Shown here: positions 55,487-64,000 of the stretch, in pieces
How the letters are laid out: each line of letters opens with the position of its first letter
Numbering within the stretch: position 1 is the first letter of the stretch
The notes under the pieces: model-generated
Database searches by the model: none
Seen by the model: only the letters and a program-made list of their open reading frames with translations
What the model was told of the DNA's origin: nothing
Position numbers and translations under genes: made by a program
NCBI GenBank assembly: GCA_002394665.1
Contig: DGUL01000001.1
Span: forward strand, 122,237-186,236
Origin: Rickettsiales bacterium UBA4311
Lineage (GTDB): Bacteria > Pseudomonadota > Alphaproteobacteria > Rickettsiales > Deianiraeaceae
Length of the DNA: 64,000 bases
Reading direction: 5' to 3'

Positions 55487-57145
55487 CTAATTGTCAATGA
55501 TTTCATTTTGTTGCGGTGCATTTGCATTTATTAAATTGCTATTAACAACTTTACCAATTCGTTTCTGTTGCAAACCATACTTATTGCCAACGGCAAGCCC
55601 AGTGTTTTGAAACTGGTTAATATTTTGCATTGCCAAATTTTTCTGCATTTTGGCTTCACTTTCTTCCTTTACACGTATGTCATTCTTCAATTTAGCTATA
55701 CCGCTCAAATTATCGTTTATTTGTTCGTTGTCATCGCCTTTCTCGTTCTCTTCTTCACTGTTCTCGGTTTGATAGTTGGTATCTTCGCTTCCGATATCGT
55801 CTTCCGTGATATCGCCATTACCTCCTTTTGGCTTGCTGTTTGCTTCATTGGCTTTGTTCTTATCTTGTTTATCTTCTCCAAACGCCATGCTACTAATATT
55901 CGCCGAATCTCTATTGACCTTGTTCATTAACATTTGATATTTGGCTTCTTCCTCCATTTGTTTTGAATTATCATTAATATAATTATTATTGCCGATTTGT
56001 CTATCGTTACCACGACCATATGCCATAACATTATTAACATTTAGTGTGGTAGATTGCCTTACATTCTTATTATTCAAATTGTTAAAATTTCCTACATAAG
56101 AAGGGTTTTGGTTCATGTGATTAAAATTATTAGTGGTAATACTCTGCAAAATGCTCTGTCCTGTATCCGGAGGAACAACTTTTGTTATTATCGCACCTCG
56201 TGAATTTGTTCCCGTTGTGTTCGCCAGAACTGGATGCTCTTGTTCCTGTTTTGCTCTTTGTGCTTCCTGTAAATTCATCAAAGCACCGCCAACAGCTTTC
56301 GTCGCAGTTGTCTTAGCTATATTCGTTGTTGCATTTGTCAGTTCTTGATTATGTTTCAGTCTGATTTCATTGCTCTTGGTTTTCGCTTTTCCCAATAGTT
56401 CGTCAATAGTATCTCTTTGAACATCAATATTATTCTTCTTCATTGCTTTCGCAAATTTCGCTATGACACCAGCTACAACCAAAACGACGGTCAAGCCCAA
56501 TCCAACGAAACCGACAATCTTCAAGCTTTTTGCAAGAGTTTCAGACATACTGCTAATAACGTTAGGCAACACCAACCCAGTAAGCGTCATTGCCGATGTT
56601 AATAATCCGATACCAAAACTAATCCATCCACGCCTCTTAGACTCACTTTGCTCTTCTGCTTTTTTTTTATTTAAACTATCTTTTACATTTTTCAAAAACG
56701 ACACAGCCTCTTGTTTTGGCAATTCTTCAACAGCTCTCTCAACAATATCGATAACAGCAATATAGGGAATTTCTATATTCCCTTTCTCATCTTCCTTTAT
56801 TAAAAACTCATAATCAGTGCCTTTGCGTTGTTGCTGACTTTCTCTTGCGAACTGCAAAATTTTATTAGCAATCTCCGGATCTTTCTTTTTAATATCGCTT
56901 ATATTGATTTTTTTAAAAGTCTCTAAATCATCTTGCTTTTCACTACCGAAAATAACAAAATCAAATTGCCCTTGTTTCTCAGAACTTTTCATATTTTCAA
57001 GAGGATTTACAACAAGCGAACTATACATGTCTTCTATTTGTTGATTATATCTTGATATTAAGGGCACAACCACCGATTGCTTGTTTTGCACAGCATTGCC
57101 GTTGTGAGTATTACTTAAATTATTTTGTGAACTGCTTGCAGACAC
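55487..57145 (-). CDS. Asn/Gln-rich membrane protein of unknown function
   Basis: The 552-residue protein has a polar N-terminal domain (1-165), two adjacent membrane helices (about 172-198 and 210-232: WISFGIGLLTSAMTLTGLVL and IVGFVGLGLTVVLVVAGVI), a basic helical segment, and a long Asn/Gln-rich tail with an acidic part (TENSEEENEKGDDNEQ). No family is recognised. The two-helix hairpin with soluble sides is common among secreted effectors that insert in host membranes, but this is only an impression. It follows the TPR gene on the same strand. Confidence 0.65.
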   Translation of the reverse strand: MSASSSQNNLSNTHNGNAVQNKQSVVVPLISRYNQQIEDMYSSLVVNPLENMKSSEKQGQFDFVIFGSEKQDDLETFKKINISDIKKKDPEIANKILQFARESQQQRKGTDYEFLIKEDEKGNIEIPYIAVIDIVERAVEELPKQEAVSFLKNVKDSLNKKKAEEQSESKRRGWISFGIGLLTSAMTLTGLVLPNVISSMSETLAKSLKIVGFVGLGLTVVLVVAGVIAKFAKAMKKNNIDVQRDTIDELLGKAKTKSNEIRLKHNQELTNATTNIAKTTATKAVGGALMNLQEAQRAKQEQEHPVLANTTGTNSRGAIITKVVPPDTGQSILQSITTNNFNHMNQNPSYVGNFNNLNNKNVRQSTTLNVNNVMAYGRGNDRQIGNNNYINDNSKQMEEEAKYQMLMNKVNRDSANISSMAFGEDKQDKNKANEANSKPKGGNGDITEDDIGSEDTNYQTENSEEENEKGDDNEQINDNLSGIAKLKNDIRVKEESEAKMQKNLAMQNINQFQNTGLAVGNKYGLQQKRIGKVVNSNLINANAPQQNEIIDN

Positions 57146-57308
57146 TAAAAACCGAAATTATTCTACAAAAAATAAAATATAAAACAAATTTACAAGGGCT
57201 AAATAAGCCAAATCAACACGAAAAAAAAGTCAATATTTCATCACTTGCTAACAAAAAACAGAAAAAAGTAAAAAGACCACTACACAAAAAAAACTTGTCC
57301 ATCTTTTC

Positions 57309-58394
57309 TTACTTCTTTTTCTTCTCCGTCTCTGCCAAAATTGCCTCGCTCACTTCTTTGAGTCTTTTGTTCAATTTCTTTAAATCTTCTGATGACAAAA
57401 CTTCTGAAATGTCATTTTTAAATGCCTGATCCCAGAAATATTTTGCATAATCAAGATTTTCTTCTTTGTCATACAGAACACCAAGATTATAACAAACTAT
57501 TGCATTAGTTGGAGCAATTTCAAAAGCCTTTGTAAATGCAGAGATTGCTTTAACATTATCACCAAGACGCATATAAAGAACACCAATTTGTGATAAAATA
57601 TCGTCATAACCCAAAACTTTCTCATCAATCGTCAAAAGAATATCCAAAGCATCCTTATAAGACTTGTGCGAAAGTGCCAAAAGCAAATTACTGACAACCT
57701 TTTTACGAGAGAAATTATTGTTTAACAATTTCAAATAACATTCTATCGCCTGATCAAATTGCATTAACTTCTGATAGCTTACACCAAGACCAAATTGGGC
57801 CTCAACGCTTTCAGGATTTTCTTTCAATGCCTCTTTGTAAAAATACACAGCAAGCTCGTAATCACCGACGTTATAACTATTGTATCCATTTCTAATACTC
57901 TGCATTGCCAAACCAGCTTTTGTATCCGCAGAATCCTTCACGTCAATTTTAAAATTCACAGGTCCGTTTTTCTTCATTACTTTCCTGTTGACAACGATGT
58001 TCTTTTTTTCGTCTTCGTGACCTTCGTCAATCTCGTCAACAAGATCGCTTCCATATTTAACCTTGTTTATAACCTTAATATCCGAAACTTGTTTTGCTTT
58101 CTCTATTCTATCTTTAAAAACCTCCTTCGCCGTGGCGTCAACATCAATCTGTTGAACATCTCCAGCACTTTTGCGGTTTTCGTTTTCTGTCTCTCCGTTG
58201 CCGTCGCTTACAATATCAACATTATAACTTTTGTTGACAACCTCTTCTTCGCTAATACTTTGATTAACTTCCGTATCTTTTTTTAATTCTCTATTTCCAA
58301 TCAAGCTTTCGTCAAACTCCTCCCCGTGTGATTTTAGTGTAAAAATGCTGACGAAAAAAAATAAATATGTAAAAAACAACTTTAAACAAACCAC
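57309..58394 (-). CDS. Secreted TPR-repeat protein
   Basis: A signal peptide (MVCLKLFFTYLFFFVSIFTLKSHG) is followed by about 150 charged residues and then at least four tetratricopeptide repeats (about 180-330) with the TPR spacing, for example NVGDYELAVYFYKEALKENPESVEAQFGLGVSYQKLMQFDQAIECYLKLL and AFTKAFEIAPTNAIVCYNLGVLYDKEENLDYAKYFWDQAF. TPRs bind partner proteins; the location would be periplasm. It precedes the Asn-rich gene and follows grpE. Confidence 0.85.
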   Translation of the reverse strand: MVCLKLFFTYLFFFVSIFTLKSHGEEFDESLIGNRELKKDTEVNQSISEEEVVNKSYNVDIVSDGNGETENENRKSAGDVQQIDVDATAKEVFKDRIEKAKQVSDIKVINKVKYGSDLVDEIDEGHEDEKKNIVVNRKVMKKNGPVNFKIDVKDSADTKAGLAMQSIRNGYNSYNVGDYELAVYFYKEALKENPESVEAQFGLGVSYQKLMQFDQAIECYLKLLNNNFSRKKVVSNLLLALSHKSYKDALDILLTIDEKVLGYDDILSQIGVLYMRLGDNVKAISAFTKAFEIAPTNAIVCYNLGVLYDKEENLDYAKYFWDQAFKNDISEVLSSEDLKKLNKRLKEVSEAILAETEKKKK

Positions 58395-58620
58395 ACTGGA
58401 CGTGTAAAAACATTAAAATAATTTGCAATAATAAAACTCACTGCAATCAAGACAACCGAAAAGGATAGAAAAAGCAAAAAAACAAAATTGTCAAAATACT
58501 AAAAACTTTAAAATTAAAAACTAAAAACACATTAATCAAAAAGAACCTACCATTTTTTAACGTCAAAAATTCCAATCATTCACGATCCTAATGGTTGAGA
58601 GCTCCAAATTACGAACTTTT

Positions 58621-59244
58621 TTACTTTCCACCGCTTACAACAACCATCGCAGGACGCAAAAGACGACCATAAAGCTCGTATCCACAACGTATAACATTAA
58701 CAATTGCCCCAACTTCAAGCTCGCTTGCTACTCGTGAAATCGCTTCTTGTTTTCCGTGATCAAAAACACTTCCAACTTCTGGTTCTATTTTTGTAATCTG
58801 CATTTTTTCAAAAACTCTTTCAAATTCGCTTATTGTCATTTTTACACCTTCAAAAAGAGTTTTATCCGTATTTTTCATATCAACCGTTTCAACGGCTTTC
58901 TGTAAAACATCGAAAATACTTACAACATCCTCGGCAAACTTACTAATTGTAAACTTTCTCGTATCTTCCAAGTCTTTTGCGTTTCTTCTTTTTGAATTCT
59001 CGTACTCACTTGCAATATACATCAACTTTCTTTCAAGCTCCGCATTTTTATTTTCTAATTCCTCAATTTTCTGCTGTAAATCACTATCTCCGCCGGCTTT
59101 TACATTTTTCTTTTCTTCACCTTTCTCTTCTTTAACTCCTGCATTCTTCTCTCCTTCCTTCGCAACACTATTAGTCACTTTTCCATCATTGATTTCTTTC
59201 TTTACAGAACTCCCCATTGTTGGCATTTTTTTCTCAATCGTCAT
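58621..59244 (-). CDS. grpE: GrpE, nucleotide exchange factor for DnaK
   Basis: The protein has a charged low-complexity head (1-65), a coiled-coil region (KIEELENKNAELERKLMYIASEYENSKRRNAKDLEDTRKFTISKFAEDVVSIFDVLQKAVE) and the C-terminal beta-wing EPEVGSVFDHGKQEAISRV ... VIRCGYELYGRLLRPAMVVVSGG, all typical of GrpE. 207 aa. Confidence 0.95.
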   Translation of the reverse strand: MTIEKKMPTMGSSVKKEINDGKVTNSVAKEGEKNAGVKEEKGEEKKNVKAGGDSDLQQKIEELENKNAELERKLMYIASEYENSKRRNAKDLEDTRKFTISKFAEDVVSIFDVLQKAVETVDMKNTDKTLFEGVKMTISEFERVFEKMQITKIEPEVGSVFDHGKQEAISRVASELEVGAIVNVIRCGYELYGRLLRPAMVVVSGGK

Positions 59245-59311
59245 ATCAACAAAGTAAGTAATCTCTATTTGTAATTTTCAAGAATGGAAAAACAAAAGAC
59301 AGCGAAAGAAA

Positions 59312-59515
59312 TTATTTCTTTAAAAGAAAAACTCCTGCACCAAGCATCACTATTCCCGAAACCATCATCATCGACAAAATACCAGCATCAAGTTTAAATC
59401 CTCCAAAAGAACCGACATAACCAAATCCGTGCCACATTATACAGCAAACGACAAAAACCATCCAAAAAACAAATATACCAAATAAAGCCAATGCAATTTT
59501 TTGAAGAAAGTCCAT
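59312..59515 (-). CDS. Small two-helix membrane protein
   Basis: The 67 residues contain two hydrophobic segments (about 7-28 and 44-64) separated by a Gly/Phe loop (GFGYVGSFGGFKLDAG). No family is recognised. It lies between pccA and grpE on the same strand. Confidence 0.6.
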   Translation of the reverse strand: MDFLQKIALALFGIFVFWMVFVVCCIMWHGFGYVGSFGGFKLDAGILSMMMVSGIVMLGAGVFLLKK

Positions 59516-59579
59516 AAAATAACCAAAAGTAAATCAATAACAATTATCTATTTGTCAAATAAAAAAACCAACCACCAAA

Positions 59580-61583
59580 CTAATAGCTAAATTCAACAAG
59601 CTTCTCTCCTGTATTGACGTTATCTCCAACTTGATGAAAAACTTTTACAATTTTCGCCTTGTTGTCCGCCAATATGGTATTATCCATTTTCATTGCTTCT
59701 ATTGACAATATATGTTGCCCCTGCTCTACTTCTTGCCCTTCTTCAACTTTTAGTTTTGTAATTTTTCCAGTGATTGTAGAGACCAAAAATTGAGGTTTAT
59801 TATTATCCTGTTTTTCTGGAAGATATTTCAACAAATCAAAATGCTCCGGTTTATAAGCACAAACTCTTGCCGTAAGTCCAGCACATTGCATAATATGCCC
59901 TACTCCATCTCGTTTAAGACGCACGACAAAATCAATATTTCCATTTATAACTCCACGAATTGCAACTTCACCACGAACATATTGAAACTTCGCAGACATT
60001 TTTTCGCCATTATACTCAATTTCAATAAACTCGTCATCAAAACTATCAATAGTTATCAAGAAACTCTCTTTGTCTATGCTTACACGCAACAATGAAAAGT
60101 CTGTATTTCTTGGAATTGCAAAAGTTTTATGAATGCCAAAATTAAACCTTGTCTCTTGAACATATAGAATAGCAGAAGCCAATACAAAAGCCTTTTTTGA
60201 GTTGTCCGTCAACGGAACGGAATTAAACCCATTTGGATAAGTTTGTTTAATAAATGCCGTTGATATGTCCCCAAGAATAAACTTTTCTTGTCTAAAAATA
60301 CTTTCCAGCAGTGCAATGTTTGTATCAACTCCGCCGATTTCATATTGTCCTAATGCACGTTTCATTGTTTCAATGGCTTCATTTCTCGTTGCCCCATATG
60401 TTATAACCTTTGCAATCATACTATCATAATAAGGCGATATTTCATCTCCAAGTTGAAAACCACTTTCAATTCTAACATTTTCATTCACAATAGGTTCAAC
60501 ATAATGCAACAATTTTCCACTTGAAGGAATAAAACCTTTTGCTGGATTTTCAGCACATACACGACATTCAAATGCGTGTCCCTTTAATACGATATCCTTT
60601 TGTGTAAATGGCAACTTTTCCCCGTTTTCTATATTTATCATCACTTCCACAAGGTCTAATCCAACAACAAATTCAGTCACTGGATGCTCCACCTGTAATC
60701 TTGTATTCATCTCCAAAAAATAAAAATTCTTGTCTTTATCCATTATGAATTCCAGCGTCCCAACGGAATAATACTTACACTGCTTTACCAATCTAACGGC
60801 ACACTCATACATCTTTTGTCTTGTTTTTTCATCTACAAAAGAACTTGGGCATTCTTCTATAACCTTTTGATTAAATCTTTGAATACTGCACTCTCTTTCG
60901 CCTAAACACACAACATTGCCGTGTTTATCACTTGCTATCTGTATTTCAATATGTCTTGGATTTTCAACATATTTCTCCAACAGCAAGTCATCATTTTTAT
61001 AAATAGTTTTTGCCTCATATTTTGCCGTTTCAAATTGTTCTTTTATATCTTCTTCCTGTCGCACAATACGAATACCTTTTCCACCACCGCCTGCAACCGC
61101 CTTAAACATCACAGGATAGCCAATTTTTTTTGCTTCCGCTTTCGCTTGCTCTACGGAATTTATCAACTCCTTACACCCCGGCACCATTGGAACGTTTGCC
61201 TCGCCAGCCATCAATTTTGCTTTTAGTTTATCTCCCATTGCCTCCATTGAAAAAGCAGAAGGGCCTACAAAACCAATGCCTTCCTTTTCAAGCAGTTTTC
61301 TAAATTCAATATTTTCAGACAAAAACCCATAACCCGGATGTATTGCATCAACTTTATAATCCTTTGCAATTTTAATTATTTTCTCCGCATTATTGTAAGT
61401 ATCAGCAACAAAAACCCCGCCAAGAGCAACTTTTTCATCCGCATAATTTGCAAAAACAGCATTTTTATCCAAATCACTATAAATAGCTATTGTTTTTATT
61501 CCCAATCGCTTTGCCGTTCTAATTATCCTACAAGCAATCTCCCCGCGATTTGCAATCAATAGTGTTTTTATAAGCCTCTCCAT
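59580..61583 (-). CDS. pccA: Acyl-CoA (propionyl-CoA) carboxylase biotin-containing alpha subunit
   Basis: The 667-residue protein joins a biotin carboxylase domain (1 to about 450: LLIANRGEIACRIIRTAKRLG, KAVAGGGGKGIRIV, EMNTRLQVEHPVTEFVVGLDLVE), a linker region and a biotinyl domain with the biotin lysine in SIEAMKMDN near residue 630. This is the PccA plan, for carboxylation of propionyl-CoA; the partner pccB is not in the window. The length is normal. Confidence 0.94.
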   Translation of the reverse strand: MERLIKTLLIANRGEIACRIIRTAKRLGIKTIAIYSDLDKNAVFANYADEKVALGGVFVADTYNNAEKIIKIAKDYKVDAIHPGYGFLSENIEFRKLLEKEGIGFVGPSAFSMEAMGDKLKAKLMAGEANVPMVPGCKELINSVEQAKAEAKKIGYPVMFKAVAGGGGKGIRIVRQEEDIKEQFETAKYEAKTIYKNDDLLLEKYVENPRHIEIQIASDKHGNVVCLGERECSIQRFNQKVIEECPSSFVDEKTRQKMYECAVRLVKQCKYYSVGTLEFIMDKDKNFYFLEMNTRLQVEHPVTEFVVGLDLVEVMINIENGEKLPFTQKDIVLKGHAFECRVCAENPAKGFIPSSGKLLHYVEPIVNENVRIESGFQLGDEISPYYDSMIAKVITYGATRNEAIETMKRALGQYEIGGVDTNIALLESIFRQEKFILGDISTAFIKQTYPNGFNSVPLTDNSKKAFVLASAILYVQETRFNFGIHKTFAIPRNTDFSLLRVSIDKESFLITIDSFDDEFIEIEYNGEKMSAKFQYVRGEVAIRGVINGNIDFVVRLKRDGVGHIMQCAGLTARVCAYKPEHFDLLKYLPEKQDNNKPQFLVSTITGKITKLKVEEGQEVEQGQHILSIEAMKMDNTILADNKAKIVKVFHQVGDNVNTGEKLVEFSY

Positions 61584-61623
61584 AAGCAGAAACGAGAAAA
61601 ATTAAAAAATTTTAAAATCAAAT

Positions 61624-61651
61624 TTGCAAAGATAAAAAAAAAAAGTAGAAT
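61624..61651 (+). promoter_or_regulatory. Candidate promoter of the Asn-rich gene
   Basis: TTGCAA (61624-61629) and TAGAAT (61646-61651) are separated by 16 bases. GAGGTG at 61652-61657 lies 7 bases before the ATG at 61665 and looks like a Shine-Dalgarno sequence, which is unusual in this window. Confidence 0.45.
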
Positions 61652-61664
61652 GAGGTGTTTTTTT

Positions 61665-64000
61665 ATGGAAATACAAAACAATCAACAAAATAATCAAAAT
61701 AACATTATGAACAATTCAAATGATTTGGTTATACCCAATATAAACGAGCAAGACCTTAATGCCGATAACCAAGGAAACGGAGAAAGACAATTCCAAGAAA
61801 ACAAAGAACAGAACGTCGATAATAACATGACCAATATCGGCGATATCTTCAACAATTCAGAAAACAATAACAATGTTAACATATTTGCCAGAAAAGGTAG
61901 TGGACAAAACGACCTGGCAGTTCTAAAATTATTTCAAACTAGCGAGAATGATATTCATAGCAATTTAAACAAAGAAAACAAAAAACATTTTGAGTTCATC
62001 TCCAACAACGAAATCAACGAAAACAACAACATCAACCAAAACATCAATAACATTGGCAATATGCAACAAAACAGCAATATCACCGGCTTGTTCAACAATA
62101 TTAATAATGTCATACAGCTCCCCAACGAAGAAAACAACATAAATAAAAGTATCAACAGTTATAAACACATAAATCTCAACTCAAGTCAACACATTCTTAA
62201 CGGTAATGATGATCTCAATTATTCTGCTAATAATATTGATATTAATCGCGTAAATGATCACACGCACTTCTTCAAAGAAAACATTTTAAACAAAAACTCA
62301 AAACTGAACACTGGTTTCAAGCAACAGCCACAAATAACTCTAACGGATGTAATGCTCAATGCCGTAAACGCCATGTTGAAATATAGAGACGAAAACAGCA
62401 ACAGTATTCAAGATACCGTAAACAAGGAACCAAACAATGAAACAGATTACATCGGTTTGTTTGAACAAATATCAAATGACAAAAAAATTACCGAGGAATC
62501 AGTAAAAGCAAAGAAAGACGACATAAACGCACAAATCAACGAAGCTCCAAAAAACCGTAACCTGCGAACTTTAAACTTAAATTGGCAGATAATAGGAAAT
62601 AACTTTGCTACTTTTAGAGAAAAATTAAAAAACATAGACAAACACTTAAAAAACGCTTCTGACGACGAGTTTGCTGCAATGGAGCGATTGTTTAATAACG
62701 TAAGCATTATTGTCGGAACACAACGTGTTAGCTTTAAAGCAACACGACACAACGAAGGCAGTAACGATTCTCGAATAGAAGTCAGTATTTATCTTGATAA
62801 AGACAAGAACAAAAATAGCCGTTCTATCCAACAAACAAATGAAGAGTTTAAAATAACACTAGACAAAAACTTTAAATTAGGAATTACTAAACAAAATAAA
62901 AAACTCGACAATAAGAATTGTGGCCTAGAAGAAATGTTCTTGAAACAACTATTCTTGAAGCAAAACAAATTACAAGAGCGACAAATGATTGAATCAGAGC
63001 AACGAAAGCGACATGAAGAAGAAAAGAGGTTGCGAAGAATTAAAGAAGAGAAGGAAAAGAAAGAACAACAACGTCGTAAAGAAATGCAAGAAGAGGAAGA
63101 GAGAAATAAACAAATGCTTTTAAAACGGAAACAAGAAGAAGACATGCTTGAACTACGGAATCGTAACCTTAAATTAATAACAAAACTGAAAGAACACGAG
63201 AGAGAAATCGAAGATCTCATATCAGCAAACAACAATCTCAAATTACAAATGAACAAAATACAAATGAACTTTAATGATGGACGCAAAATACAACAGATGG
63301 ACCCATTATATATAAACAGAGCAAACAAAGAACCAAACTCAATTGAACATCTAGACTATCTTACTATTAAAGCACAAAAAAAACCAAAAAAATCAGAAAA
63401 CAACATTCAGAAGATGGACACGCTTTTTATTCAAAAAAAAAACAAACCAGAACTTGAATTTCAACAACTTGGGAATTACACAGTAAAAAGTAGTAGCAAA
63501 AAATTTAACGACAAGGCAATATTACAAAATATTCATAATGATATATATATTCCGGCTAAAAAAAGACAAAACGATATTATAAAAAATAATTGTCAACCAC
63601 AACAAGTATCAGAAGTATCAATCTATAATGAAAAGTACAGTAATTACAATTATATGCCCAAGATTAATAATGACCTCAATCAAAAACAAGTTAACATAAG
63701 CAACGAAAACCTTTTCAGCTTTAACTTAAAGCACAAAAAAAACAATAATCACTTTAATTTTAACATTAATAACAATCAAAAAAACGACCCCTACTCCAAG
63801 TCCAATAATGAATCATTTGACAGTATTAACAATCGACAAAAATCAAACGACAATTCCAACAACCTCTCCATGGAGTTAAATAATAGTAATGAATCATTTA
63901 ACAAATTTCTCAATGAACAAAAATTAAACAACAATCCCGACTTCAGGGGGTTCAAGTCAGGTATACTATCAAATACACAACTAAAAGAAGAAAATAATAA
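61665..64000 (+). CDS. Long Asn-rich coiled-coil protein (3' partial)
   Basis: An uninterrupted frame of 778 codons runs from the ATG at 61665 to the end of the sequence with no stop. Residues 1-220 are extremely rich in Asn (many IN and NN pairs). About 295-400 looks globular (WQIIGNNFATFREKLKNIDKHL, then VSIIVGTQRVSFKATRHNE). About 428-545 is a Glu/Lys/Arg coiled coil (EEKRLRRIKEEKEKKEQQRRK and similar). The rest is again Asn/Lys-rich. No signal peptide, no membrane helix and no known domain. The plan suggests a secreted or scaffold protein. It is divergent from pccA. Confidence 0.8.
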   Translation, partial: MEIQNNQQNNQNNIMNNSNDLVIPNINEQDLNADNQGNGERQFQENKEQNVDNNMTNIGDIFNNSENNNNVNIFARKGSGQNDLAVLKLFQTSENDIHSNLNKENKKHFEFISNNEINENNNINQNINNIGNMQQNSNITGLFNNINNVIQLPNEENNINKSINSYKHINLNSSQHILNGNDDLNYSANNIDINRVNDHTHFFKENILNKNSKLNTGFKQQPQITLTDVMLNAVNAMLKYRDENSNSIQDTVNKEPNNETDYIGLFEQISNDKKITEESVKAKKDDINAQINEAPKNRNLRTLNLNWQIIGNNFATFREKLKNIDKHLKNASDDEFAAMERLFNNVSIIVGTQRVSFKATRHNEGSNDSRIEVSIYLDKDKNKNSRSIQQTNEEFKITLDKNFKLGITKQNKKLDNKNCGLEEMFLKQLFLKQNKLQERQMIESEQRKRHEEEKRLRRIKEEKEKKEQQRRKEMQEEEERNKQMLLKRKQEEDMLELRNRNLKLITKLKEHEREIEDLISANNNLKLQMNKIQMNFNDGRKIQQMDPLYINRANKEPNSIEHLDYLTIKAQKKPKKSENNIQKMDTLFIQKKNKPELEFQQLGNYTVKSSSKKFNDKAILQNIHNDIYIPAKKRQNDIIKNNCQPQQVSEVSIYNEKYSNYNYMPKINNDLNQKQVNISNENLFSFNLKHKKNNNHFNFNINNNQKNDPYSKSNNESFDSINNRQKSNDNSNNLSMELNNSNESFNKFLNEQKLNNNPDFRGFKSGILSNTQLKEENN

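Noticed and set aside
62789..63328. 179-codon Ser/Phe-rich minus-strand frame near the end
   Set aside because: It lies wholly inside the long plus-strand Asn-rich gene and has the composition expected of an antisense frame to a Lys/Glu coiled coil.

Overview
The window is AT-rich and gene-dense. It looks like part of the chromosome of a reduced, probably host-associated alphaproteobacterium of Rickettsiales type. This rests on gene content rather than a marker-gene tree: two very large VirB6/TrbL-type secretion proteins, a gene-transfer-agent (GTA) type g12-g13 pair, a PccA-type biotin carboxylase, MurJ, and a compact S10-spc-alpha ribosomal cluster. Shine-Dalgarno sequences are scarce, and several genes have a -10-like box almost touching the start codon. 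The sequence opens with twelve G residues, which suggests a contig edge, and it ends inside a long open gene.

Layout. 1-0.9 kb: the 3' end of a gene resembling a type II restriction-modification enzyme. 1-9.3 kb (minus strand): a pilin-like protein, a DUF362 protein and a tripartite efflux operon (adaptor, TolC, RND pump). 9.3-11.3 kb (plus): a double-membrane-anchored collagen-like protein followed by GTA g12 and g13. 11.3-21.9 kb (minus): NUDIX, murJ, a giant VirB6-like protein, secD, a CNNM/CorC protein and rpsT. 22.0-23.3 kb (plus): secY, away from its usual place. 23.4-28.4 kb (minus): dprA directly behind a second giant VirB6-like gene. 28.5-34.0 kb (plus): a small charged protein, tsaC, tpiA, a CarA-like protein without its catalytic residues, uppS, cdsA and a degenerate prepilin peptidase. 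34.6-47.6 kb (minus): the ribosomal cluster from rplC to rplQ, then an M23 peptidase and tyrS. 47.7-54.3 kb (minus): a lipoprotein, an LptF/G permease, a cytosolic trypsin-like protease wedged between two copies of an ileS 3' end, a truncated ileS, another exported protein, and two tRNA genes. 54.5-55.5 kb (plus): a Bax-inhibitor-1 homologue and a small membrane protein. 55.5-61.6 kb (minus): an Asn-rich membrane protein, a TPR protein, grpE, a small membrane protein and pccA. 61.7 kb to the end (plus): a long Asn-rich coiled-coil protein without a stop codon.

How it fits together. Housekeeping genes for translation, Sec export, lipid carrier and phospholipid synthesis and peptidoglycan handling are mixed with envelope and secretion genes. 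The points most worth following are: the protease between two diverged ileS 3' ends; the inactive CarA-like protein kept intact between tpiA and uppS; the ribosomal cluster that has lost secY/adk, rpmD, rpmC and rpsJ while secY sits 16 kb away; the isolated GTA hub genes behind a collagen-like membrane protein; the dprA-virB6 pairing; and a pilin-like substrate paired with a prepilin peptidase lacking its catalytic aspartates.
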